A DNA stretch of 64,000 nt from Bordetella sp. GTDB lineage: Bacteria > Pseudomonadota > Gammaproteobacteria > Burkholderiales > Burkholderiaceae_B. Position 1 is the stretch's first letter. Each line of letters opens with the position of its first letter. Positions 1 to 8,392 of the stretch are shown one piece after another. Where the stretch lies: positions 389,533-453,532 of the forward strand of contig CP063810.1 in the NCBI GenBank assembly GCA_022818765.1, given 5' to 3'. The notes under the pieces are model-generated. The model was given only the letters and a program-made list of their open reading frames with translations. It was not told the origin of the DNA and ran no database searches. Position numbers and translations under genes: made by a program.

Positions 1-311
1 TAGATATAGAGACAGCTAATAAAGCGCTTGCTATGTTAGAGGTTGATCCAAAAGGTTTAGATTTAATGGATCGAAAATTACTTAATGCTATTGTTCATAA
101 ATTTCATGGAGGTCCAGTGGGCATTGATAATCTAGCTGTTGCAATAGGTGAAGAACGCAATACAATAGAAGATATTATTGAACCTTATTTGATCCAAAAT
201 GGTTATTTGCAACGAACTTCAAGGGGTAGAATTGCAACATCAATGACCTTAAATCATTTAAAAACAGATAATTCTCAAAAAATAAATCAATCTGATGATC
301 TTTTTATTTGA
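1..311 (+). CDS. ruvB: Holliday junction helicase RuvB, 3' end only
   Basis: This is the C-terminal end of RuvB, the hexameric AAA+ motor that drives Holliday-junction branch migration with RuvA. The reading frame is open from base 3, so the gene begins outside the window. The visible ~102 residues form the C-terminal winged-helix DNA-binding domain. They include MDRKLL, the segment [13 protein letters not shown], the signature [17 protein letters not shown], and [11 protein letters not shown] near the end, all closely matching the family. The ATPase domain is not in the window. The first ATG at 33 is internal, not a start. The stop is normal and nothing suggests decay. Confidence 0.95.
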   Translation, partial: DIETANKALAMLEVDPKGLDLMDRKLLNAIVHKFHGGPVGIDNLAVAIGEERNTIEDIIEPYLIQNGYLQRTSRGRIATSMTLNHLKTDNSQKINQSDDLFI

Positions 312-399
312 ATTTTTAATTTCTTTAAAAAAGTTTTTTTTAAAAAAAAATTTCAAAGATTGAGTTTATTTCATTGCAAATATCATTTAATTTTCAAAA

Positions 400-2166
400 A
401 TGAATAGTAATTCTAAATTATCACATTCTTCCTCAAATTTTATTTGTAGAATAATCGAAGACGATATAAAATCAAAGCGTTTTGAAGGGAAACTTTGGGT
501 TGGAAAACCAGGACCATCTAGTATTCAAGCTTTTGGAAAACCAGACCAAGCTCAAATTAGAACTAGGTTTCCACCAGAACCAAATGGTTACCTTCATATA
601 GGTCATGTTAAAAGCATTTGTCTAAATTTTGGATTAGCAAAGAAATATGGAGGTATTTGTCACTTGCGATTTGATGATACAAATCCAAATACAGAAAAGA
701 AAAAATATGTTGATTCAATAATTGAAGCAATTCAGTGGCTTGGTTTTGATTGGCGCACTGAAGATGGACAAGAAAATCTATATTTTGCCAGTGATTATTT
801 TTGTTATATGTATGAGTTCGCTGAAGCTTTTATTGAGGCTGGATATGCTTATATTGATGAGCAAACTCCGCTAGAAATCCGAATGAATAGAGGATCCTTA
901 ACTGAACTTGGAATTAATTCTCCATGGAGAAATCGTCCCATAAGTGAATCACTATATTTATTTCGAGAAATGTATAAAGGTAAATATCCAGAAGAAAGTT
1001 TGGTATTAAGAGCTAAAGTTAATATGAAATCACCAAACATTAATCTTAGAGATCCTATAATATATAGGATTCGGAATGCTGAACACCATCGCATTGAAAA
1101 TCAAAAATGTTATATTTACCCAATGTACAGTTGGGCTCACCCAATTGAAGATGCTTTAGAAGGGATTACTCATAGTATTTGCACTCTTGAATTTCAAGAT
1201 CAACGTCCATTCTATAATTGGGTTTTAAATAAATTATCTGAATTAGGAAAAATTTCTCATCCTCTTCCTACTCAATATGAATTCTCTAGACTAAATATGA
1301 CTCATGTAGTTACTAGTAAAAGGAAATTATCTCGTCTTGTAAAACATGGTTATGTAGATGGTTGGGATGATCCCAGAATGCCAACTTTATTAGGTTTGCG
1401 TCGACGTGGTTATACAGCTTCCTCTTTAAGATTATTTTGTGAAAGTATTGGGATTTCTAAATCCGATACATATATAGATTTCAATTTATTAGAGCAATCT
1501 ATTCGAAACGATTTAGATCCTATCGTAAAACGTTCAGTTGCGATATTAAATCCACTAAAATTAATTATTACTAATTTTCCAAAAGACAGAATTGAATTGT
1601 GTACAGCTTTAAAAAATCCACATACTCAAGAATCTGGTAAACGGGAATTTCCATTTAGCCGAGAACTTTGGATTGAAAGAGATGATTTCCTTGAAGATCC
1701 TCCAAAAAATTATTTTCGTTTGTTTCCAGGAAATATAGTTCGTTTGAAATATAGTTATATCATTCGTTGTACAGGATTTCATAAAGATTCTAATGGAAGA
1801 ATTACAGAAGTCTATGCAGAATATTTGAAAAATACAAAAAGTGGTACATTGGGATCAAATAGTGTAAAAGTTAAGGGCAATATTACATGGGTTTCCTTAA
1901 ATCATGCTATCCCTGCATACATATGTTTATATGATCGTTTATTTTCTGATCCCTATCCTGATATAGGTGATAAAGATTTTATAAACTGCTTGAATCCGGA
2001 TTCTAAAAAGACCATTTCAGCATGGTTAGAACCTGGAACTTTTGATTCTTTTGATAAGACTTGGCAATTTGAAAGATTAGGTTATTTTGTGCTTGACAGC
2101 ATTGGTTCATATAAAAATCTCCCAATATTAAACCGTATTGTTTCTTTAAAAAATTCTTGGTCATAA
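400..2166 (+). CDS. glnS: Glutaminyl-tRNA synthetase
   Basis: Class I aminoacyl-tRNA synthetase that charges tRNA-Gln in the cytoplasm. The 588-residue frame is complete. It shows the HIGH-type motif in PPEPNGYLHIGHVKSICLNFG (about residues 62-82), the substrate segment RFDDTNP, and GWDDPRMPTLLGLRRRGY. The KMSKS-type loop reads VTSKRKL, with Thr where E. coli has Met. The C-terminal beta-barrel anticodon domain is present. Between SKRFEGKLW and QIRTRFPPEPNG there is a ~20-residue insertion relative to E. coli GlnRS, which I recall as usual for betaproteobacteria. No Shine-Dalgarno is obvious before the ATG. minC follows within about 10 bases, so the two are probably co-transcribed. Confidence 0.97.
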   Translation: MNSNSKLSHSSSNFICRIIEDDIKSKRFEGKLWVGKPGPSSIQAFGKPDQAQIRTRFPPEPNGYLHIGHVKSICLNFGLAKKYGGICHLRFDDTNPNTEKKKYVDSIIEAIQWLGFDWRTEDGQENLYFASDYFCYMYEFAEAFIEAGYAYIDEQTPLEIRMNRGSLTELGINSPWRNRPISESLYLFREMYKGKYPEESLVLRAKVNMKSPNINLRDPIIYRIRNAEHHRIENQKCYIYPMYSWAHPIEDALEGITHSICTLEFQDQRPFYNWVLNKLSELGKISHPLPTQYEFSRLNMTHVVTSKRKLSRLVKHGYVDGWDDPRMPTLLGLRRRGYTASSLRLFCESIGISKSDTYIDFNLLEQSIRNDLDPIVKRSVAILNPLKLIITNFPKDRIELCTALKNPHTQESGKREFPFSRELWIERDDFLEDPPKNYFRLFPGNIVRLKYSYIIRCTGFHKDSNGRITEVYAEYLKNTKSGTLGSNSVKVKGNITWVSLNHAIPAYICLYDRLFSDPYPDIGDKDFINCLNPDSKKTISAWLEPGTFDSFDKTWQFERLGYFVLDSIGSYKNLPILNRIVSLKNSWS

Positions 2167-2174
2167 TTAATGAA

Positions 2175-2867
2175 ATGATTAAAAATAGTCCTGCAATTTT
2201 AACCTTGAAAGGCTCCTCACTTTACGTTATATGCATTTTAATTTATACCTCGGATATTTTTCTTATAAAAAAATCATTAGAAGAACGCTTACATGATATT
2301 GAATTTTTTGGGAAACATGAAGCAATAGTGATCGATAGTAGCTATGTTAATAATCTAATTAATTGGCCTCTTTTAATAAAAATTTTAAAAAATTATAATT
2401 TACCTTTAGTTGGGGTTGTTGCTAAAGGAGAAAACCGAAAAGAAGCACGAAAAGCAGGCATTGAAATTGTTGAAGTTTCGACAAAATCAAAAAGAAAATT
2501 AAAAGTTGATCCAAAAAATCTTACCAGTACTTCTTCTCTCGTTATCTCAAAACCATTAAGATCAGGACAAAAAATATACGCTCATAATACTGATTTAATT
2601 GTGGTTGGAATGGTAAGTCAAGGAGCTGAAATTATTGCTGATGGAAATATTCATGTTTACGGTCCATTGCGTGGAAAAGCAATGGCTGGCGCAAGTGGAG
2701 ATACTTCCATGCGCATTTTTACAACTCAACTTAATGCAGAATTAATTGCAATTGCAGGTGTATATCAATTATTTGAAGATAAATGCAATGAAAAATTAGA
2801 TAATCAACCTGCTTTGATTGAATTAAGAAACGAAGTGTTGATTATCCAATCAATCGGATCTATATAA
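2175..2867 (+). CDS. minC: Septum site-determining protein MinC
   Basis: MinC inhibits FtsZ polymerisation away from mid-cell and is recruited to the membrane by MinD. I chose the ATG at 2175; a TTG at 2157 in the same frame would overlap glnS and adds nothing conserved. The N-terminal FtsZ-inhibiting domain is diverged. The C-terminal beta-helix domain is clear: LRSGQKIYAHNTDLIVVG, GAEIIADGNIHVYGPLRGKA and AGASGDTSMRIFTTQL carry the repeated glycine pattern used for dimerisation and MinD binding. It is the first gene of minCDE; a 141-base AT-rich gap separates it from minD. Confidence 0.93.
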   Translation: MIKNSPAILTLKGSSLYVICILIYTSDIFLIKKSLEERLHDIEFFGKHEAIVIDSSYVNNLINWPLLIKILKNYNLPLVGVVAKGENRKEARKAGIEIVEVSTKSKRKLKVDPKNLTSTSSLVISKPLRSGQKIYAHNTDLIVVGMVSQGAEIIADGNIHVYGPLRGKAMAGASGDTSMRIFTTQLNAELIAIAGVYQLFEDKCNEKLDNQPALIELRNEVLIIQSIGSI

Positions 2868-3008
2868 ATTAAATGACTAAATAATATAAATATGTTTTTT
2901 TAAATCTTTAAATCTAATAACATGAGATAGACTATTTTGTTTGGCTTTTTTATGTTTTTATTTTACGATAAGAGAATTGATTTTTTTATAAATAGGAATT
3001 TTATCTTT

Positions 3009-3827
3009 ATGACTCGTGTCATTGTAGTAACTTCAGGAAAAGGCGGAGTGGGAAAAACTACCAGTAGTGCAAGTTTCTCTGCAGGTTTAGCAATGCGAGG
3101 TTACAAAACTGCTGTTATTGATTTTGATGTTGGACTTCGAAATCTTGATCTTATCATGGGTTGTGAAAGACGTGTTGTATATGATTTTATAAATGTAGTT
3201 CAAGGAGAAGCAACTCTTAAGCAAGCTCTTATAAAAGATAAAACACTTGGTAGATTATCAATATTACCTGCATCTCAAACACGGGATAAAGAAGCTTTAA
3301 CTCAAGAAGGGGTTAGGAAAGTTATTGAAAATTTAAAAGATATGGGTTTTGAATATATTGTCTGTGATTCTCCTGCTGGAATAGAAACTGGAGCTCTTAT
3401 GGCTGCTTACTTTGCTGATGATGCTTTAATAGTAACTAACCCTGAAGTATCTTCAGTGCGAGATTCAGATCGAATTTTAGGGATTTTATCTGCAAAATCA
3501 CATCGAGCGATTATAGGAGATGAACCTATAAAAGAATTTTTGTTATTAAATCGATATAATCCAAAACGGGTTTTCAATGGAGAAATGTTATCAATTTCTG
3601 ATATTGAAGATATTTTAAGGATCCAATTAATTGGTGTTATACCAGAATCAGATTCCATATTGCATGCTTCGAATCAAGGATTGCCTATCATACATTACAC
3701 AGATAGTAAAGTTTCAATGGCTTATAAAGATGTAGTTGGACGTTATCTAAGTGAAAAAATACCAATGCGATTTATCAAATATGAAAAACCTAATCTATTA
3801 AAGCGTTTATTTAAGGTAGAAAATTAA
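3009..3827 (+). CDS. minD: Septum site-determining ATPase MinD
   Basis: ParA/MinD-family ATPase that binds membrane as an ATP dimer, recruits MinC and oscillates with MinE. The start at 3009 gives 272 residues beginning MTRVIVVTSGKGGVGKTTSS, with the deviant Walker A lysines at K11 and K16 as in E. coli; a TTG frame extending upstream to 2937 is not part of the protein. The switch segment IVCDSPAGIETGA is present. The C-terminus ends in LLKRLFKVEN, the amphipathic membrane-targeting helix. A weak AGGA lies about 12 bases before the ATG. The stop overlaps the minE start (TAATG), indicating translational coupling. Confidence 0.97.
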   Translation: MTRVIVVTSGKGGVGKTTSSASFSAGLAMRGYKTAVIDFDVGLRNLDLIMGCERRVVYDFINVVQGEATLKQALIKDKTLGRLSILPASQTRDKEALTQEGVRKVIENLKDMGFEYIVCDSPAGIETGALMAAYFADDALIVTNPEVSSVRDSDRILGILSAKSHRAIIGDEPIKEFLLLNRYNPKRVFNGEMLSISDIEDILRIQLIGVIPESDSILHASNQGLPIIHYTDSKVSMAYKDVVGRYLSEKIPMRFIKYEKPNLLKRLFKVEN

Positions 3828-4093
3828 TGCCCTTATTCTCGTTTTTATTTAGTGAAAAAAAGAATTCATCAGGTACTGCTAAAGGGCGACTTCAGCTAAT
3901 TTTAGCACATGATCGATCAGGAAAATTTTCCTCTGATTTTTTTCCTCAACTTCAGAATGAACTGATCTCTGTTATTATGAAATATATAGAAATAAAGCCA
4001 GATGATATTAAAATAAATTTAGAAAAACAAGATGCATTGGAATTTTTTGAAGTTAGGATTGAAATCCCTCAGTCTACTCAAACTTATAAATAA
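3827..4093 (+). CDS. minE: Cell division topological specificity factor MinE
   Basis: MinE stimulates MinD ATPase and drives pole-to-pole oscillation, confining MinCD inhibition to the poles. The 88-residue protein has the N-terminal membrane/MinD-binding region (MPLFSFLFSEKKNSSGTAKGRL), the QLILAHDRSG segment and a C-terminal topological-specificity domain with PDDIKINLEKQDALEFFEV. Length matches the family. Its ATG shares a base with the minD stop. Retention of the complete min set suggests a rod-like cell with normal FtsZ division, unlike the most reduced symbionts. Confidence 0.95.
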   Translation: MPLFSFLFSEKKNSSGTAKGRLQLILAHDRSGKFSSDFFPQLQNELISVIMKYIEIKPDDIKINLEKQDALEFFEVRIEIPQSTQTYK

Positions 4094-4182
4094 CTTAATC
4101 TTCAAAAATATTATTTAAAATAATCATCATTATTTATAAAAAAATTATAGAGAGAATCAATATGAAAAATGCTTAAACTGTT

Positions 4183-4314
4183 CTAAGAAGTACGTTTTAT
4201 TTTTTCTAACATTTTAAATATACCATTAGGTAATGCAATAAAAAGACGTTTTAGATATTTATCTAGACAGCGTCGTTCAAGTGCATTTCGTCTTATTCTT
4301 TTGCGTTCTGCCAT
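4183..4314 (-). CDS. Small, very basic 43-residue protein of unknown function
   Basis: An unrecognised short gene. The frame runs from ATG at 4314 to TAG at 4183-4185. The protein begins MAERKRIRRNALERRCLD and continues KYLKRLFIALPNGIF to end KIKRTS. About a third of its residues are Lys or Arg, with one Cys. A good Shine-Dalgarno (TTTGGAGATATTT) lies just upstream, which is rare among genes here and is the main reason to believe it is translated. It lies about 120 bases downstream of rluD on the same strand, where pgeF is found in many relatives, but it does not resemble PgeF. The basic composition would suit RNA or ribosome binding; that is inference only. Confidence 0.55.
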   Translation of the reverse strand: MAERKRIRRNALERRCLDKYLKRLFIALPNGIFKMLEKIKRTS

Positions 4315-4435
4315 TAAATATCTCCAAATGCTTTTATATGAATAATTAATTTTAACAAGTTTTAATTTTTTTTAGAAATTTGTATTTAATTTTGTTAACT
4401 GGCTTGAACATTATATATAAAAAACAAAAAATAAT

Positions 4436-5354
4436 CTAAATTTCCCAATAAATTTTCTCTTTAGTTTGTAACATATCATCTGGGAGTTTAGATGAGAAAG
4501 ATATTTGACCATTTCCCCTGGATCATTAAAGGATAGAGTTTGAGAATGCAACATCTGTCTGGTTGCATTTGCTAAAATTTTACCGCCATATAATAAATCA
4601 CCTAATAAGGAATGACCTATTCCTGACATATGTGCGCGTATTTGATGTGTTCGACCAGTCTTTAATTTACAAATTATCTCAGTAATCAAATTATAAGAAA
4701 AGTTCCTCTGTTCAAAGGTACATAATAAGTAATAGCTGATCTAGGACAATTAGGTTTCTTCATTGTCATTCTAACTCGGTTTTTTATATCTCGTCCGATA
4801 GGATTATCAACACATCCAGAGTTTTTTATATGACCATGCACAAAAGCTCGATATTCACGATACATAGTTCGAAGTTTTAATTGAGATATGAGATTAATCC
4901 TAGATTCATTATTTCGAGCGATTACCATTAAACCTGATGTATTTTTGTCAAGACGATGAACAATTCCAGCTCTATCTAATTTAGATAATTCAGGATAATA
5001 ATATAGAAGACCATGTAAAAGTGTGCCATTTACATTATTAATTCCTGGATGTGTTACTACACCAGAAGGTTTATTAATAATGATCCAATCTGGACTTTCA
5101 GCAATAGTGTTAAAATTAACAGGTGTAGGAATTAATGTATCTGATTTGTTTTCCTCAAAAAATGTAACAATATCAAAAGGATAAATTATTTTTTTATTTT
5201 TTGAAGGTTTACCATTTACATAAATTCGTCCTTCTTCAATCCAACGTTGCAAAAAGTTTCGTGAATATTTTGATAATAGAGAAGTTAGGATTTTATCCAA
5301 TCTACCAGGTTCTAGGTTAGCAGGAATTATTATTTCCTTAAAATTTTTAGACAA
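4436..5354 (-). pseudogene. rluD: 23S rRNA pseudouridine synthase RluD, two frameshifts
   Basis: RluD converts uridines of helix 69 in 23S rRNA to pseudouridine. The first 222 residues contain the S4-like domain (GRLDKILTSLL, FLQRWIEEGRIYVNGK) and the catalytic segment RAGIVHRLDKNTSGLMVIAR with its Asp. The frame breaks near 4686-4700 and resumes with ITEIICKLKTGRTHQIRAHM. It breaks again at the C4 run at 4515-4518 and resumes as GQISFSSKLPDDMLQTKEKI, ending at 4436. Each break is repaired by one inserted base, and the repaired protein is full length with all motifs. It is divergent from bamD, as in other betaproteobacteria. It is either a recent pseudogene or a sequence error. Confidence 0.88.
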
Positions 5355-5454
5355 TTTATTTAGAAATCTTGTTAATTAAGTAAAAATATCGAATTATACA
5401 AATTATAATTAATAATAGCATTATTAAACGATCCTAAGTAAGGAAGCAATTATT

Positions 5455-6231
5455 GTGAGTTATTTTTTCAATTCTATTTGCATAAATAAATTTATTCAGT
5501 ATTTTCAAATTTTTATGATTTTGTGCAGTTTAACTTTTTTTCTTTATGGTTGTGGAAATATTTTTTTAAAATTTGATGAATTCAATAATTTAAATTTGGA
5601 AGAACTTTATTCTAAAGCTAAAAAAGAAGTTCTATTAGGTCATTGGCAGAATGCGAAAAATTATTTTAATTTGATTGAGAATAATGAATCTTCTGGACCT
5701 TATACTGCTCAATTATTACTTGATTTAGCTTATGTAAATTGGAAAGATGGAGAAAAATACAAAGCTTTGTCAATTTTAGAACAATTTTTCAAATTTTATC
5801 CAAATCATAAGAAAACAGATTCAGCTTTATATATGCAAGGCTTATTAAATATAGATTCATCAAAAATTTTAGTAAATTTTTTAACAAAACAAGATCCTTC
5901 AGAACGTGATATTGAAAATTTACGTTTATCTTATTATTCATTTGTTGAACTAATTAACAAATTTCCACTAAGTAAATATTTATTTGATGCAAAAAATCAT
6001 TCTGTCTGGTTAGCAAATACTATTGCAAAACATGAAATGAATATTGCTGAGTATTATTATAATAAAGGGGCTTACTTAGCAGCTATTAATCGCGCTCAGA
6101 TAATTATTAAAAATTTCGGAGGACTCTGTGAAATAAAAGATGCTCTTTCTCTTTTAACCAAATCGTATAAAATTTTAGATTTATTTGAATTAGAAAACGA
6201 TTTTCAGTATCTATTTAAAAAGAAGTTTTAA
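5455..6231 (+). CDS. bamD: Outer-membrane assembly lipoprotein BamD (ComL)
   Basis: BamD is the essential lipoprotein of the BAM complex that inserts beta-barrel proteins into the outer membrane. The start is GTG at 5455 with an AAGGAAG Shine-Dalgarno upstream. The signal peptide is hydrophobic and ends in the lipobox L30-Y31-G32-C33 (FFLYGCG). The mature part is a TPR-like helical solenoid with LYSKAKKEVLLGHWQNAKNYFNLIE, a YALSILEQFFKFYPNH-type repeat, and ELINKFPLSKYLFDA. The length of 258 residues is normal. It is intact between two frameshifted neighbours and nearly abuts the convergent trpS. Confidence 0.93.
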   Translation: MSYFFNSICINKFIQYFQIFMILCSLTFFLYGCGNIFLKFDEFNNLNLEELYSKAKKEVLLGHWQNAKNYFNLIENNESSGPYTAQLLLDLAYVNWKDGEKYKALSILEQFFKFYPNHKKTDSALYMQGLLNIDSSKILVNFLTKQDPSERDIENLRLSYYSFVELINKFPLSKYLFDAKNHSVWLANTIAKHEMNIAEYYYNKGAYLAAINRAQIIIKNFGGLCEIKDALSLLTKSYKILDLFELENDFQYLFKKKF

Positions 6232-6232
6232 T

Positions 6233-7242
6233 TTAAAAAATTAATTTTTTAATTCCGATCACTTCACGAATATTTTTAAGAAAAGGAATAGTTGATTTTC
6301 TAGCTTTTTCTGCTCCTAATTGCAGTATATCTTCAATTAAATTAGGATTTGACTTTAATTCTATATATCTTTCACGCATAGGTTCTAACTCTTTTTGCAA
6401 AGATTCATATAAAATATTCTTTGCTTCACCCCAGCTCATTCCTGATTTTAATTGTTCACAAAATATATCTGCTTTTTCTTTTGAAAAAAAAGCACGATAG
6501 ATCATATACACATATGAATTTTCAGAATTTTTAGGTTCACCAGATTTTCGAGAATCAGTAACAATTCTCATTATAGAAGAATATAAAAGATCTGAACCCC
6601 TTTAAATAAGGGAATAATATTGTTATAACTTTTTGACATTTTTTACCATCTAAACCAGGTAAAGTTATAGTTTTATTCTTGGATAATATTTCAGGCATTA
6701 AAAAACAATTTTTTCTATAAACATGATTAAATTTTTTGGCTATATCTCTTGCCATTTCCAAATGTTGAACTTGATCTTGACCAACAGGTATTTTATTCGC
6801 TTCAAATGTTAAAATATCAGCTGCCATTAATATGGATAAGAAAATAAGCCCATTGTAATTCCATGGTCAGAATCATATCCATTGATTATATTTTGATCTA
6901 TAGCAGCTTTATAAGCATGAGCTCGATTGAGTAAACCTTTTGGTGTTATACAAGTTAATATCCAGCAAATTTCTAAAATTTCTGGAATATCAGATTGACG
7001 ATAAAATATTACCTGGTCAGGATTAAGTCCTGCAGCTAACCATGAAGCTGCAATTTCTAAACTTGATGCTGCAATTTTTTTGGGTCAGTGCATTTAATTA
7101 ATGCATGGTAATCAGCTAGAAAAAAAAAACTTTGAACACCAGCTTTTTTACTTTCTTGAATAGCAGGTCGGATAGCCCCTATATAATTACCTAAATGAGG
7201 AGTACCTGAAGCAGTGATTCCAGTTAATATTCGAATACCCAT
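6233..7242 (-). pseudogene. trpS: Tryptophanyl-tRNA synthetase TrpRS, four frameshifts
   Basis: Class I synthetase for tRNA-Trp. The start at 7242 gives MGIRILTGITASGTPHLGNY with the HIGH-type motif PHLGNY; a TTG at 7251 is less likely. The frame breaks at four places: the T7 run at 7075-7081, near 6831-6835, the T6 run at 6639-6644, and the C4 run at 6597-6600. One inserted base repairs each. The repaired protein reads ...[76 protein letters not shown], then [15 protein letters not shown]. The third break falls inside the KMSKS codons. The gene is normally essential. No second trpS is in the window. Confidence 0.88.
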
Positions 7243-7321
7243 AATTATCAAAGTTACCTGTAAAAAATTAAAGATTTTATTTCAACTTCAAATATTTTTT
7301 TATTTATTGAATATCAAAGCA

Positions 7322-8389
7322 TCATTTAGGATAATCAATAGTTTGCATTTCAATAATTCGAGAAACAGTTCGCTTAAATTCATTTGAAAAATATCCTTCA
7401 ATATACAATTGTTGAGGATCACATTCTGCAGACATGACCAATTTAATTTTTTTATCATAAAGAATATCAATTAACCAAGTAAACCGGCGAGCTTCAGATG
7501 CGTGAATTGATTTCATTTGAAATACATTTGATAAAATAAAGTATTCAAACATGTTAGCTAATTGTAAATAATCATTTTGTGAATAAGGTTTTCCGCATAG
7601 ATTTACAAAGTCAAACCAAACGACTTTATCAAATATAGCTTTAGCAAAAATTTTTCTACTTGGAGACAATTTAATAGAACTTGGCTCTATTTTTTTTAAA
7701 TTTGAAAATTTTATAAAAATTTCCATTAGAGATGTTGATGTTTTTTCATTTAAAGGGGTGTAATACACATTATCTAATTTTTTTTTTCAATTCGATAATC
7801 TTTATTTGTATTAATACTGACTACATCCATATGTTTCTGAATTAAATTTATAGTGGGTAAGAAACGATCCCGATTTAATCCATTTAGATAAAGATTTGAA
7901 GGTTCATAATTTGAAGTTATAACAAGTGATATTCCACACTTGAAAAGTTTTAATAATAATCTATATAAAATCATAGCATCAGCAATATCTGATACATGGA
8001 ATTCATCGAAACAAATTAGACGATATTCTTTAGATAATCTTCGAGCTACTTCATGAATTGAATCTTTTGCATTTTTAATTTTCCGAAGTTCACTATGAAT
8101 TTGCTGCATAAATTCATGAAAATGAAATCTGGCTTTATTATTAGATGGTAAGCAAGAATAAAACATATCCATTATCATGCTTTTCCACGACCGATTCCTC
8201 CCCATAAATAAACCCCCTTGGAATTTTTGGAGAATATAGAAAACGTTTTATTATATTTGATTGAAGTCTTTTAAATATTAGAAAATCATCATGATATTTT
8301 TGTAAACGATCAACGACTTTCTTTTGAGATGGATCTTCTTGATAGCCAAAAACAGATAGCAAATCTTTATAACTATTACAAATAATCAT
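7322..8389 (-). pseudogene. zapE: Cell division ATPase ZapE (AFG1-like), three frameshifts
   Basis: ZapE is an AFG1/LACE1-family ATPase that associates with the Z-ring. Three reading frames together give a full-length protein. Breaks are at C5/TT (8213-8219), at a T4 run (8181-8184), and at a T10 run (7778-7787). Inserting one base at each restores PKGVYLWGGIGRGKSMIMDMFYS, with the Walker A GGIGRGKS, then LICFDEFHVSDIADAM (Walker B), and finally DYRIEKKKLDNVYYTPLNE. The middle break interrupts the Walker A motif. The gene follows lpd by 3 bases, the usual odh-operon tail position in Bordetella-like genomes. A run of ten A on the coding strand is long enough for polymerase slippage. Confidence 0.87.
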
Positions 8390-8392
8390 TTT

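Noticed and set aside
849-1094. 81-residue minus-strand ORF inside glnS
   Set aside because: Antisense shadow of a well-conserved gene; no family match.
4686-4700. Stop codon reassignment (TGA or TAA read as sense) to explain the breaks
   Set aside because: The repaired proteins continue in a different frame, not in the same frame past the stop, so recoding of stops does not explain them.
6233-6252. 20-base all-AT palindrome at the bamD/trpS junction
   Set aside because: Pure A/T symmetry is common in such DNA; no GC in the stem, so a terminator call is not supported.
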